Shown: positions 50,926-60,714, numbered from the stretch's first letter. The stretch is 64,000 nucleotides of DNA from UBA2040 sp041751955 (GCA_041751955.1 JBGSIB010000061.1:1-64000), one strand, 5' to 3'. Notes: generated from the sequence alone by a model not told the origin. Made by a program: numbers and translations.

Positions 50926-52833
50926 ATGGACGTTAAAATTTATTACTTGATCCTTTTGCTTCACCCCTATTTAGCCATGTGGTGGAAAAGTTTTCCGGGT
51001 GCAGGAAGACAATCATGGGAAGCGTTGATTCCGGGTTACAATTATTTTGTGGCGTTTAAAGTATCTTGTCAAAAACCATGGTGGTCACTTTTACTTATTG
51101 TTCCAGGGGTGCACATTGTCATGTGGATGGTTGTAAATGTAAGTTATATCCGACGTTTCGGTTATTTCAACGTTGGTGACACACTGCAAGGAATATTCTT
51201 TCCTTACCTAATTTTTTACAAAATCGCTAAAAATCCATCGGATTACAAAGCAGAAACCAATTGGGCGAATGCTGGAGAAGCCGCTAGTCGTGAGTGGAGT
51301 GACCATATTGCTTTATTTCTGACACTTCCTGTAATTGGACACGTGATTGCCTTGGGAATCAAAGCTGTAACACGAGAACGCGCTGGAACAAAATCGAGAG
51401 TAAAAGAATGGACAGAAAGTATTTTGTTTGCTTTGGTTGCCGCTGGAATTATTCGAACATACGTATTTGAACCTTTTCAGATTCCTACAGGTTCAATGGA
51501 GAAAACACTTTTGGTCGGTGACTTCTTGTTTGTGAATAAATTAGCTTATGGGCCAAAAGTGCCTGTGACGCCATTGTCTTTTCCTTTGGTACACAATACC
51601 TTCCCTTGGATAAATGTAAAATCATATTCAACTATTGAAACGTGTAATTATACACGCTTACCTGGTTTTGGTAAAGTGAATCGAAACGACGTGATGGTAT
51701 TTAATTATCCATCTGGTGACACAGCAGTTTACGATCCGAGAATGCCATCTGGATTGATGGGACACGATTATCATGGTGTGGTAATTCGCGAAGCAAAAAG
51801 ATTGTGGTTCGAAGAAACAATTAAAGATCCTTCTGCTTTCAGACAGCAGATTGCAGACAGTTTAGTGAAAATTAATCCTGCTTACAAGAATAATTTTAAT
51901 GCACTTGGAAACAATTCACAAATAGAAACTGAACGTCAAATCATGAATCGATATGGAAAATCGTTGGTTGAAAATTTTGATTATTGGGCGAATAAGGCAC
52001 GCCGAATGATTGCGGTTGACAAGTTAACACAGGACATGTCGGGTGAAATCATTAGCCATCATGGGATAATTTATCGTCCAGTAGATAAGCGCGAAAACTA
52101 TATAAAAAGATGCGTTGGTTTGCCTGGGGATGAAATTGAAATCATAAATTCGATTTTATACATAAACGGAAAAAAAGCCAAAAGAGCTGAAAACCAAAAC
52201 CTTCAATACGAAATTTCTAATTTTATACCGCTTGGAAGAGAATCAATGAAAGAAAAATTTGGATTGGAAGAAGAACGAAATGATTATTATCCATCGAGAA
52301 ATAATCCTGAAGCTTATACCGTTTTTGCGACTCGGAGCGAATTAGCAAAAATTCTCAAGTATTTTCCTGAAGCTAAATCAAAAGTTCACTTAGAACCTAA
52401 GTCTCTAGCACCAGCTTCTGGAATACCAACTTACAGTCAAATGATTAATAATTTGGATAAATTCCCGAAAGATTTTTACATCAACAATACCACAACAGAG
52501 TACACAAAATTTAGATTGCCAAAAAAAGGAACATCGGTAAGAATAAACAAGGATAATATAGCTTGGTACCGAAGAGTGATTGCCGCTTATGAGGGACATA
52601 CTTTAAAAGAAACAAAAGACGGAATTTACATCGATGGTAAAAAAGCAACTTCTTACACTTTTGCTTTGAATTACTATTGGCTAATGGGAGACAATCGCTA
52701 TAATTCGGCTGACTCACGTGTTTGGGGATTCGTGCCTGAAGATCACGTAGTAGGTCGCGCTTCTGTAGTTTGGTATTCTTCTAATCCATACGGCGGGGTG
52801 CGTTGGGAAAGAATTTTCAAAGGTATTCGATAA
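50926..52833 (+). CDS. lepB: signal peptidase I, long Bacteroidota form
   Basis: A 635-aa leader peptidase, nearly twice the length of E. coli LepB. N-terminal membrane helices (about 3-20, 52-70, 85-100, 128-145 region) precede catalytic Ser190 in PFQIPTGSMEKTL. General-base Lys394 is in YIKRCVGLPGDEIEI, about 200 residues later rather than about 55, because of a large insertion; a second insertion separates this from the GDNRYNSADSRVWGFVPEDHV box near 585. It cleaves signal peptides from exported proteins, such as the many seen in this window. Confidence 0.93.
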   Translation: MDVKIYYLILLLHPYLAMWWKSFPGAGRQSWEALIPGYNYFVAFKVSCQKPWWSLLLIVPGVHIVMWMVVNVSYIRRFGYFNVGDTLQGIFFPYLIFYKIAKNPSDYKAETNWANAGEAASREWSDHIALFLTLPVIGHVIALGIKAVTRERAGTKSRVKEWTESILFALVAAGIIRTYVFEPFQIPTGSMEKTLLVGDFLFVNKLAYGPKVPVTPLSFPLVHNTFPWINVKSYSTIETCNYTRLPGFGKVNRNDVMVFNYPSGDTAVYDPRMPSGLMGHDYHGVVIREAKRLWFEETIKDPSAFRQQIADSLVKINPAYKNNFNALGNNSQIETERQIMNRYGKSLVENFDYWANKARRMIAVDKLTQDMSGEIISHHGIIYRPVDKRENYIKRCVGLPGDEIEIINSILYINGKKAKRAENQNLQYEISNFIPLGRESMKEKFGLEEERNDYYPSRNNPEAYTVFATRSELAKILKYFPEAKSKVHLEPKSLAPASGIPTYSQMINNLDKFPKDFYINNTTTEYTKFRLPKKGTSVRINKDNIAWYRRVIAAYEGHTLKETKDGIYIDGKKATSYTFALNYYWLMGDNRYNSADSRVWGFVPEDHVVGRASVVWYSSNPYGGVRWERIFKGIR

Positions 52834-52837
52834 CTAA

Positions 52838-53458
52838 ATGTCTGTTTTCGCCACGTCGTATTTCCCTTCGTCCGAATATTTGAAGGAAATGTGTTGCGCG
52901 GAAAACCCGATTGTTGACTTGGGTGAACATTATATCAAGCAAACCTTTCGAAATCGTTGTAGCATCTTAACGAGCAACGGTATGCAAAATTTAAGTATTC
53001 CAGTTGTAAAACCTGATGGAAATAAAACCAGAACAAAAGACATTCTCGTTACCCAAGATTTGAATTGGCGCAGAGATCATTGGAGAACTATAAAAGCAGC
53101 TTATTCTTCGGCACCATATTTCGAGCATTACGAGACAGAAATTAAAAATCTTGTCTTTCAAGAAACAGAAAAGCTATGGGAATTCAATCAGAATATTATG
53201 AAACAATTAATTTCCTGGTTAGAATTGCCGCTGAGCTACACATACAGTGAAAAATTTATAGAATTGTCTAATTCCGATTTTCGAGATTTTCAATTTGAAA
53301 AAATCAATAAAACCTATACGCAAGTGCTATTCAACCAAGACGAGTTCTTTGCTGAATTATCCATTTTAGACTCACTTTTTTGTTTGGGTCCATTAGCAAG
53401 AAACTTAATATTCAATTCCATCGATTCTAAAATCGAAAAGCCTAACTTTAACTCATGA
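52838..53458 (+). CDS. WbqC family protein
   Basis: A 206-aa protein of the WbqC-like family, recognised by SYFPSSEYLKEM at the start, KQTFRNRCSILTSNGMQNLSIPVVK, and WRRDHWRTIKAAYSSAPYFEHY. Family members occur in O-antigen clusters and in Bacteroidota next to lepB; the biochemical role is not established, possibly sugar or acyl transfer. It starts 4 bases after the lepB stop and overlaps the endonuclease-family gene by 4 nt. Confidence 0.85.
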   Translation: MSVFATSYFPSSEYLKEMCCAENPIVDLGEHYIKQTFRNRCSILTSNGMQNLSIPVVKPDGNKTRTKDILVTQDLNWRRDHWRTIKAAYSSAPYFEHYETEIKNLVFQETEKLWEFNQNIMKQLISWLELPLSYTYSEKFIELSNSDFRDFQFEKINKTYTQVLFNQDEFFAELSILDSLFCLGPLARNLIFNSIDSKIEKPNFNS

Positions 53459-54405
53459 AAATAGTCTTCTTTTTTACCTTATTTCTAATCTGTAGTTTTT
53501 CGTTTTCACAAGAAAAGACTACTGTTCTGTTCTACAATGTGGAAAATCTTTTCGATACCATAAACGACCCAAAAACGGATGATGATGAGTTCCTTCCGAC
53601 TTCGGAAAAAAAGTGGAATACAGCGAAATACACTGAGAAAGTGAGTCATATTCATGAGGTCATGTCTCAATTCAACAGCATAGGGATAATGGGAATGTGT
53701 GAGGTTGAGAATAAAAATGTTTTGAAAGATGTTGTAAAAAATCAACCACAGAAACTTAAAATCATTCATTTCGAAAGCCAAGATGCTAGAGGAATAGACG
53801 TTGGATTGCTGTACAACAAAAAAATATTCTGTTTGAAGAAAAAGGAGTTTTTGAGATTTACAGTTGAAGTCAAGGGCGAGCAAAAAGCAACACGTGACAT
53901 TTTAGTTGTCGAATTAAAAAAAGGCAAAGAACGAGTTCACGTCTTGGTGAATCATTGGCCAAGCAGATACGGTGGTGAAACGGAAACTGAAGCAGCTCGA
54001 ATGCTGGCGGCACAGACGGCTTCAAAATACCTTGATTCTGTTCTGGCCAAGAACCCCAAAGCGAAAATTATTCTAATGGGAGATTTGAATGATTATCCAA
54101 CAAATAATTCCGTGCAAAGGATAAGCGAAAAACTGTCTCCAATGATTACCGCTGAGTCAGGAACTAAAGGTGGAAGCCATTCTTACAAAAACGAGTGGAA
54201 CATACTTGATCATATGCTTATCTCACAAGGATTAAAGGATTCAGAAGGTATGCGAGCGCTAACTAATTCTGGAAAAATCAACGAGTTTCCTTTTCTTTTT
54301 GAAATCTACAAAGAAAATGTGGTTCCTTTTAGAACCTATGCTGGGACAAAATATTTAGGCGGATATTCTGACCATTTGCCGGTGTCTTTCGAACTGATTT
54401 TTTAA
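53455..54405 (+). CDS. endonuclease/exonuclease/phosphatase family protein, exported
   Basis: A 316-aa protein with signal peptide (to about residue 20) and EEP fold. Motifs: TVLFYNVENLFDTIN with metal-binding Asn, MCEVENKNVLKD with the conserved Glu, VNHWPSRYGG with His, MGDLNDYPTNN and a final GYSDHLPVSFEL with catalytic Asp-His. The hydrolysed phosphodiester (DNA, sphingomyelin, inositol phosphate) is not known. Last gene of the parA run, overlapping wbqC by 4 nt; convergent with the gene at 54407, with one base between. Confidence 0.87.
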   Translation: MKIVFFFTLFLICSFSFSQEKTTVLFYNVENLFDTINDPKTDDDEFLPTSEKKWNTAKYTEKVSHIHEVMSQFNSIGIMGMCEVENKNVLKDVVKNQPQKLKIIHFESQDARGIDVGLLYNKKIFCLKKKEFLRFTVEVKGEQKATRDILVVELKKGKERVHVLVNHWPSRYGGETETEAARMLAAQTASKYLDSVLAKNPKAKIILMGDLNDYPTNNSVQRISEKLSPMITAESGTKGGSHSYKNEWNILDHMLISQGLKDSEGMRALTNSGKINEFPFLFEIYKENVVPFRTYAGTKYLGGYSDHLPVSFELIF

Positions 54406-54406
54406 A

Positions 54407-55759
54407 TTAATCGGTAAAATCTTTTGGTAAACGTTCCTTGTATAAGAATTTCTTTTGAGGGCTTTCAAACGGTCGATAAACATAATAAACTGAGTTATCA
54501 TGTATTACCATTTTTTCTAAATATTTAAAATTCAACTGGTATTTTTGAGTGACTTCTCCTGTTGTCAAATCAATTTTACCCAAGTAACTTACTCCACCTT
54601 TTTCATACCCTCCATAGACAAATCCTGTGACATCATCTTGTAAGAGTTCACTTTTCCAACCCGTTTGTTTTTTATTGAGATGGTGCGTAATATCTACTTC
54701 AGACTTGAGTTCACCTGCCAAATTATGACGGTACATCTTTTCAGTGTAATAATCAAAAACTACAAGCTCCTCACTTGCTTTGAAAAAAGGCGCATATAAA
54801 GCTTTATAGTAGATTGATTGTGTGAAATAGTTAGCTCCAACCCAAATTTCTGCATCGATTCCAGATTCCTGCTCCATTTTTCTCGCCCAGAGTTTCGTTC
54901 TAGAATCAACCCATTTATATTCAGCACGATACAATTCCATCATCAAATCATCACGTATGGTTCTGAATTTGTCATAGGTAGAATCTTGTTGATCGTATTT
55001 CCAAAAAGAGAACTCAGGATAATTTCGATCGAAATCTGAATAATATAGTTGAAAACCATTCGTATCCAGAATAGGCGCCACATATCGGTAATAGTAATCT
55101 TTCCCGAGCTGCGCTATCTTCAAACTGTTCCCAACCGGAATAACGGTGAAAACTTTATCTGTACAAATCACATGAACGTTTCCTCTAAAATCATTTTCCA
55201 AATGTGTTGCTCTTCCTGGGACAGGAAATGTATTGAGAATTTTTTCGCCATCAAATAATAATATTTCTGAGCCTTTATTCAGTCTTTTGGAATAGGTTAA
55301 CAATACCAAATTGCCATTTTTCAATACTTCGAAATCTTCAACATGCAATCTTGTGCTACTAAATACTGTATCAACAGCACCTGGAGCTTTCACCGTGATT
55401 TCTTTTAATTCCTGAACATTTGAACTACGCATTCTCACCTCCAGTATCATCGTGTCATCTTCAATGTCAAATGATCGTTGAAAAGTTTCATAATCTGGGT
55501 GCGAACAAACGATTTTTATTTTTCCTTGAGCATCAGTAACGAATTCATACTTTCCATTTTCATCTGTTTTTCCAACGGAAACAATACGGTTCTGCGAAGC
55601 AGTCACGGTAACAGAAGTAATTGGAAGAGAAGTTTTATTATCTATAACCTTGAACGTCAAATTGGTTTGCGCAAAAGCAGAAAAGCCAGTAAAGTAGAAT
55701 GTTACTGTGACTATAAAAATCTTAAAAAAATAATTCAAGTATATTTGAGGATGACGCAT
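54407..55759 (-). CDS. exported protein with CarboxypepD_reg domain and repeated beta motifs
   Basis: A 450-aa protein with a signal peptide (to about residue 30), an N-terminal carboxypeptidase-regulatory-like domain (about 33-115; SVTVTASQNRIVSVGKTDENG), and a larger C-terminal region of repeated strand-turn motifs (LLTYSKRLNKGSEILLFDGEKIL, FTVIPVGNSLKIAQLG, VFDYYTEKMYRHNLAGEL) that looks like a beta-propeller. The N-terminal domain resembles that of TonB-dependent receptors but there is no barrel. Likely periplasmic or surface protein; no function assigned. Confidence 0.7.
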   Translation of the reverse strand: MRHPQIYLNYFFKIFIVTVTFYFTGFSAFAQTNLTFKVIDNKTSLPITSVTVTASQNRIVSVGKTDENGKYEFVTDAQGKIKIVCSHPDYETFQRSFDIEDDTMILEVRMRSSNVQELKEITVKAPGAVDTVFSSTRLHVEDFEVLKNGNLVLLTYSKRLNKGSEILLFDGEKILNTFPVPGRATHLENDFRGNVHVICTDKVFTVIPVGNSLKIAQLGKDYYYRYVAPILDTNGFQLYYSDFDRNYPEFSFWKYDQQDSTYDKFRTIRDDLMMELYRAEYKWVDSRTKLWARKMEQESGIDAEIWVGANYFTQSIYYKALYAPFFKASEELVVFDYYTEKMYRHNLAGELKSEVDITHHLNKKQTGWKSELLQDDVTGFVYGGYEKGGVSYLGKIDLTTGEVTQKYQLNFKYLEKMVIHDNSVYYVYRPFESPQKKFLYKERLPKDFTD

Positions 55760-55838
55760 TGGTATGGTTTCTACTTATGATGCATGAACAAAATGCATTC
55801 CACAAAAACGTTTCCAAAAAATCAAAAGATTCAAGGTA

Positions 55839-56918
55839 TTATTTGATTCTTAAACACCAGTTCATGGGGTCAGGTTTTGTTCCCGATTTGATTCCATTGA
55901 GCTCTTCCTTTATTCTATTGGACAATTTTCTATCCTCAATTGCCGGTAAGATTAAATCTTCATTCCGATAGCCAATTTTTGCGATGTGAGCTATAGTCGC
56001 AGCTGTGCCAGCTCCAAAAGCGTCTTGCAGTCTTCCGCTTCGTGCAGCTTCAACAATTTCTTGAACGGAAACCTTACGTTCCTCTACTTTTACTCCCCAA
56101 GATTTGGCTAATTCCACAACAGATCTTTTGGTTACGCCTCGCAAAATTGTATCGCTGTCTTCAGATGGTGTTATTAAAACATCGTCGATTACAAAACAAA
56201 CGTTCATCGTTCCTGACTCCTCAATATAGGCATGTTCTTGGCCATCGGTCCAAAGCAGTTGATGATATCCTTCTTCCAAAGCTTTTTTTGCAGGATATAA
56301 ACTCGCCGCATAATTTCCTGCAGTTTTTGCTCTTCCCACTCCTCCAACGGCGGCACGCGTATAAAATTCTTCAATTTTCACATTGACTGGCTCAGAATAA
56401 TATGCGCCTACAGGACAAGTAAATATGATGAATTTGTAGGTATCAGATGGTTTAATACCAATGTATTCGTCAGTAGCAATAATAAAAGGACGTATATATA
56501 ATGAATAACCTTCTCTATTAGGAACCCATTCTTTATCAACTTCAAGAACTTTTCTAATACATTCAATAAATATTTCCTCAGATAAAACAGGCATGCACAT
56601 GCGTTCGCATGACTCTGCAAAACGTTTTGCATTCATATCAGGACGAAAAACAAGAATATCACCTTCGGCAGTTTTACTCGCTTTCATTCCTTCAAAAATG
56701 GTTTGACCATAATGTAAAATAGAACTTGCTGGATGCATCGGTAAATTCTGGAATTCACTAATTTCTGGTGTCTGCCATGCGCCATTCGCATACTCCATCA
56801 CAAGCATATGATCGCTAAAAACTTTACCAAATGGCAAGTTGTCCCAATCTACATCATTGATTTTAGAGGTTTGAGTACGATTTACTTTTATGTCGAATTG
56901 TTCTGATAGCATAATCAT
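55839..56918 (-). CDS. ilvE: branched-chain amino acid aminotransferase
   Basis: A 359-aa fold-type IV PLP enzyme of the BCAT2-like class. The N-terminus KVFSDHMLVMEYANGAWQTPEI and PASSILHYGQTIFEGMKAS match the family; the PLP lysine is in GRAKTAGNYAASLYPA, and EESGTMNVCFVIDD completes the site. Transfers amino groups between branched-chain amino acids and 2-oxoglutarate. A second ATG lies two codons downstream and is equally possible. Divergent from recQ. Confidence 0.93.
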   Translation of the reverse strand: MIMLSEQFDIKVNRTQTSKINDVDWDNLPFGKVFSDHMLVMEYANGAWQTPEISEFQNLPMHPASSILHYGQTIFEGMKASKTAEGDILVFRPDMNAKRFAESCERMCMPVLSEEIFIECIRKVLEVDKEWVPNREGYSLYIRPFIIATDEYIGIKPSDTYKFIIFTCPVGAYYSEPVNVKIEEFYTRAAVGGVGRAKTAGNYAASLYPAKKALEEGYHQLLWTDGQEHAYIEESGTMNVCFVIDDVLITPSEDSDTILRGVTKRSVVELAKSWGVKVEERKVSVQEIVEAARSGRLQDAFGAGTAATIAHIAKIGYRNEDLILPAIEDRKLSNRIKEELNGIKSGTKPDPMNWCLRIK

Positions 56919-56941
56919 TTCTTAGTGGCGCGAAGATACTC

Positions 56942-56949
56942 CAAATGTA
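56942..56949 (-). promoter_or_regulatory. -7 box (TACATTTG) for ilvE
   Basis: TACATTTG on the minus strand matches TAnnTTTG. It lies 23 bases before the ATG at 56918, so the leader would be about 19 bases. Confidence 0.45.
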
Positions 56950-57044
56950 ATACACATCAAACTATTTAAGAAAATATAGCATTTAAAATTCTAGGTCAAG
57001 GAAAGGAATTATCTTAATTTTATAGTGCTAAAAAGCCATGTGAT

Positions 57045-58943
57045 TTGAAAAAAAGTCTTGATATTTTACAGCATTTTTGGGGTTACAACCAGTTTCGTCC
57101 TTTTCAGGAGGATATTATTGATAGTGCAATATACGGTCACGATACTTTAGCTTTACTTCCAACAGGTGGCGGAAAATCAATTTGTTTTCAAATCCCTGGA
57201 ATTGCTCGCGAAGGAATGACTATCGTAATTTCCCCGTTGATTGCCTTGATGCAAGATCAAGTTAAAAATCTAAAATCACGTGGCATTCATGCACAGGCAA
57301 TTTATGCGGGAATGAGCTATAGAGAAATAGATATTCTGCTGGATAACGCTGTTTTTGGTGGAATCGACTTTTTATACGTTTCGCCAGAAAGATTACAAAC
57401 TCGATTATTTGTTGAACGTTTTAAAAAAATGCAAATCGGCTTGGTAGTAGTTGATGAAGCGCATTGTATTTCTGAATGGGGGCATGACTTTCGTCCATCT
57501 TATTCGAAAATTGCAGATTTAAGAGACTATCATCCTGAAGTCCCCATTATAGCGCTAACCGCCACGGCAACCCAAAAAGTTCAAGAAGACATCATCGTTC
57601 AACTAAAATTGAAAAACCCTAATATTTTTCATGGACCTTTTGCACGAAAAAACATTTCTTTTCAGATTCAAAAGACAGAAGACAAACTCGGAAGAATTTT
57701 AGAATACTGCAATGCCAGACCCGGAGAAACAGGTATTATATACTGTCAAACCCGTAAAAGCGTAAAAAATGTAGCTCGACTTTTGCATTCACATAAACTG
57801 AGTGTTGGAATTTATCATGGAGGATTGCAGCAGGAAGATAGAAACTCAATGATGAAAGATTGGATTTCTGATTCACGAAAAATCATGGTAGCTACGAACG
57901 CGTTTGGTATGGGTATTGACAAAGGTGATGTTCGTTATGTTATTCATTTTGAGTCACCTAACAATATAGAAGCTTATTACCAAGAAGCAGGACGTGCTGG
58001 ACGTGACGAAAAGGAAGCACAAGCTATTTTGCTTTATTCAGATAGAGATTTTGAAAAAATGGAGGAGCAACTAGAGGCTCAGTTTCCTCCAGAAGAAGAT
58101 GTAAAATTAGTATATCGAGCTTTATGTAATCATTTACAAATTGCAATAGGTTCAGGTCTTGAGGAAAGCTATCATTTTGAAATTCGTCGATTAAGCGAAA
58201 AATTTAACATTCAAATTCAAAAAGTTTATCATTCCTTGAAACTTTTGGAATTAAATGGTGATTTGCAATTCTCTGAATCTGTTTTTCATCCGACCAAAGT
58301 GAAAATAGCCATTGGAAATACTGAATTATACGGATTCCAAATTAAAAATGAGCGCCTGTCCCCGCTTATAACCTTGATGGCCAGAAGTTATCCTGGAATT
58401 TTTCAATTGTTTTTCGAACTGGATGAAGCTCAATTTTGTAAAAGACTGAACATTACTGCTGGAGAACTGGAAAAACAGCTAAAAGAATTAGAGAAAATGG
58501 GAGTTTGTGATATTTCTTGGCGGAGTTCACTTCCAGCGGTAACCTTAACACATGAACGTTTGCCGGATGATTATATCCGTTTAAACTCCAAAATATATTT
58601 TAATCGCAAGAAATTGGCCTTTGAACGATTAGAGGCTATGAAAAACTATGCAACAATGGCTGTTTGTCGCAACATTAATCTTCTTCATTATTTCAGCCAA
58701 CCAGCTGAAAAATGCGGAGTTTGTGATATTTGTATTCTAGAAAAAAACAAAAGAATAAAGGCCGAAATTGAAAAAGACATGATTCTTTCACTTGAAAAAC
58801 CTTTGAGCTTCAACGAATTGATGCACGAACTAAAAGTTGATGCGAAAGCGCTGAATTACCTGCTTCGGAAATACCTTTTGGACGAAAAAATTACAATAGA
58901 GAACGAAAAGTACGTTTTGTATAAGAAGTCAAAAAGAAAATAG
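57045..58943 (+). CDS. recQ: ATP-dependent DNA helicase RecQ
   Basis: A 632-aa superfamily 2 helicase. Walker A TGGGKS (40-45), DEAH box 137-140 (VVVDEAHCISEWGHDFRP), the aromatic-rich loop, helicase C domain with ATNAFGMGIDKGDVRYVIHF and QEAGRAGRDEKEA, then the RecQ zinc site (CRNINLLHYFSQPAEKCGVCDICI) and winged helix. It lacks a recognisable HRDC domain at the end, but has a C-terminal helical tail. TTG at 57045 is the start; the nearby ATG at 57038 is followed at once by TGA. Unwinds recombination and stalled-fork structures. Confidence 0.93.
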   Translation: MKKSLDILQHFWGYNQFRPFQEDIIDSAIYGHDTLALLPTGGGKSICFQIPGIAREGMTIVISPLIALMQDQVKNLKSRGIHAQAIYAGMSYREIDILLDNAVFGGIDFLYVSPERLQTRLFVERFKKMQIGLVVVDEAHCISEWGHDFRPSYSKIADLRDYHPEVPIIALTATATQKVQEDIIVQLKLKNPNIFHGPFARKNISFQIQKTEDKLGRILEYCNARPGETGIIYCQTRKSVKNVARLLHSHKLSVGIYHGGLQQEDRNSMMKDWISDSRKIMVATNAFGMGIDKGDVRYVIHFESPNNIEAYYQEAGRAGRDEKEAQAILLYSDRDFEKMEEQLEAQFPPEEDVKLVYRALCNHLQIAIGSGLEESYHFEIRRLSEKFNIQIQKVYHSLKLLELNGDLQFSESVFHPTKVKIAIGNTELYGFQIKNERLSPLITLMARSYPGIFQLFFELDEAQFCKRLNITAGELEKQLKELEKMGVCDISWRSSLPAVTLTHERLPDDYIRLNSKIYFNRKKLAFERLEAMKNYATMAVCRNINLLHYFSQPAEKCGVCDICILEKNKRIKAEIEKDMILSLEKPLSFNELMHELKVDAKALNYLLRKYLLDEKITIENEKYVLYKKSKRK

Positions 58944-58944
58944 A

Positions 58945-59742
58945 TTACTTTAAGTTCATTTTCAGACTATGAACCTCTTGTTGCAGCGCTTGGACAGATT
59001 TCGTTAAGCCGTTTTCATCTAATTTTATATCGGGTAATTCAGGAGAAATATAATTTACAAATCGCCAAATTTCAAGTATTTCGTTTGCCTTTACTTCGTA
59101 TGGTTCGTAAAAAGTATTGGTTGAACAAAGTTGAAAACTCTCATTACTTGTGAGTCTATTATTCAAAACTTTAAATACGATTCCGTCTTCTTTCGTTACG
59201 ACAATGCTTGGAGTAGCATCTCGAATTGTCATCCAGTTTTGTACATATTCAGCCACAACATAAGAACCCTCTACAACCGGTGGCATAGAATCTCCTTTAA
59301 TCGGAAATGATCTATATTTTTTATTCTTACTTAAGAAAGGTAAATGAAAAGTTGGAAGTATTTTAAGATATTCAGGATCAGCATATCCATTTGCATAACC
59401 TGCACTTGCCTTCGCAGGAATCATTTCAATTAAATCCTCATTGTTTGAATCTACAATTGAAGTAAGTACTCTCAAGTTTTTTCCAGATGTATCTGCTTTT
59501 GGTCCTTCGATGACTTCAATAATTTCAACTTCTGTTAAAGTGGACAAATCCTTCTTAACCAAATCATCTATTGAAATATGAAAATAGTAGCTAAATGCAA
59601 TAAGATTCTCCACACTTGGTTGTGCCACTTCATTTTCATAACCGCTATACGATGACCTCGTTAATCCCAATGCAGATGCTGTTTCCTCTTGAGATTGAGA
59701 TATACGTTTTCGTAATAATTTTAGATTTTGACCTGTGAACAT
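58945..59742 (-). CDS. LexA-like regulator: HTH plus S24 self-cleaving domain
   Basis: A 265-aa regulator with an XRE-type helix-turn-helix (about 5-60; NLKLLRKRISQSQEETASALG) and a C-terminal S24 peptidase domain. Predicted cleavage site Ala114-Gly115, catalytic Ser152 (KGDSM) and Lys191 (IVFKVL) are all in place, as in LexA, CI and HdiR-like proteins, so RecA-stimulated self-cleavage is plausible. It ends with a coiled-coil-like helix (SVQALQQEVHSLKM). It is convergent with recQ, one base apart, and upstream direct repeats may be its operator. Confidence 0.88.
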   Translation of the reverse strand: MFTGQNLKLLRKRISQSQEETASALGLTRSSYSGYENEVAQPSVENLIAFSYYFHISIDDLVKKDLSTLTEVEIIEVIEGPKADTSGKNLRVLTSIVDSNNEDLIEMIPAKASAGYANGYADPEYLKILPTFHLPFLSKNKKYRSFPIKGDSMPPVVEGSYVVAEYVQNWMTIRDATPSIVVTKEDGIVFKVLNNRLTSNESFQLCSTNTFYEPYEVKANEILEIWRFVNYISPELPDIKLDENGLTKSVQALQQEVHSLKMNLK

Positions 59743-59750
59743 GCTGAATT

Positions 59751-59780
59751 ATTAATCGTTAATTTGTCGGAAAATTAATC
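59751..59780. repeat. direct repeats ATTAATC upstream of LexA-like gene
   Basis: ATTAATC occurs at 59751-59757 and 59774-59780, 23 bases apart, within the promoter region of the LexA-like gene; candidate autoregulatory site. No clear -7 box found between them. Confidence 0.35.
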
Positions 59781-59817
59781 AAAATAATCAAAGAGAACAA
59801 AAAAATAACAAAGAAAT

Positions 59818-60714
59818 CTAGTATTCTCTGTTTTTAATTGGTGTACCGATAAGTCCAGCGTACACTTTGGTGAATTTTGCTCCAAGAAATATAATCTGTG
59901 ACGTGTAATACATCCAAACCAAAATAACGAGGATAGAACCTGCAACGCCAGCAGACGAGGCAAAAAAGTAATTTGAGATATAATATTTGATTAATATTTG
60001 ACCTAAATACAACAATAAACTCGTAAAAAGAGCTCCTCTCAATGCTACTTTCCAACTGACAATCCCATCATGAAGATATTTAAACATAAAAGAGAAAATG
60101 ATGACGTTAGAGAATATTGCAATACCATATCGAAGTGCAGAATTGAACAACCAATTAATGGTTTCATAATCGGATAACCAACCTTCAGAAATAGAAAGAG
60201 CAATAGTTTGAGCAAAGTAAAAAACAATTACAACCAAACCAATTCCTGTCATTAAAACCACTGAAATTAGTTTTGACGAAATGGTTTGGAAGATTTGTTT
60301 CTTTTTATTGGAATAGGTGGCTTCCACATTGTAAAACTCATTGATACTGTTTCTCAGGGAATTGAGTAAAGCTGTACTCGATAGTATGAGTACAATCACA
60401 CCAACTAGGTTCAGAAAAAAGTTGCTTTTCTCAAAATCAACATTTTCCAGAAAGATCAATATACCTTCTACATCACTTATTCCTATGTTATTTCTGATGG
60501 CGGTTGTTATGATTTCTGTCATTAACTCATTACCCAATAACATACCAATATAATTCACAGCCAAATAAAGTATAGGTACCATTGCTATTATCGCATAATA
60601 AGCCAACGCCGCTCCATGGAGAAAGCTTTTTTCCTGAAAAAACTCTTTCGCGGTATCCACAATGAGTCTTACCGCAAATAATGGGGACAACCTTTCTATG
60701 AGTTTCTTATACAT
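59818..60714 (-). CDS. YihY/BrkB family membrane protein
   Basis: A 298-aa polytopic inner-membrane protein of the YihY (BrkB) family: FFQEKSFLHGAALAYYAIIAMVPILYL near the N-terminus and GALFTSLLLYLGQILIKYYISNYFFASSAGVAGSILVILVWMYYTSQIIFLGAKFTKVY near the C-terminus are diagnostic. Once named ribonuclease BN by mistake; probable transport or lipid-related role. It overlaps the ABC ATPase gene by 8 nt. A TTG two codons earlier is in frame, but the ATG at 60714 is preferred. Confidence 0.88.
   Translation of the reverse strand: MYKKLIERLSPLFAVRLIVDTAKEFFQEKSFLHGAALAYYAIIAMVPILYLAVNYIGMLLGNELMTEIITTAIRNNIGISDVEGILIFLENVDFEKSNFFLNLVGVIVLILSSTALLNSLRNSINEFYNVEATYSNKKKQIFQTISSKLISVVLMTGIGLVVIVFYFAQTIALSISEGWLSDYETINWLFNSALRYGIAIFSNVIIFSFMFKYLHDGIVSWKVALRGALFTSLLLYLGQILIKYYISNYFFASSAGVAGSILVILVWMYYTSQIIFLGAKFTKVYAGLIGTPIKNREY

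Noticed and set aside
57038..57040. ATG as start of recQ
   Set aside because: It is followed by TGA and out of frame with the helicase; TTG 57045 is used.
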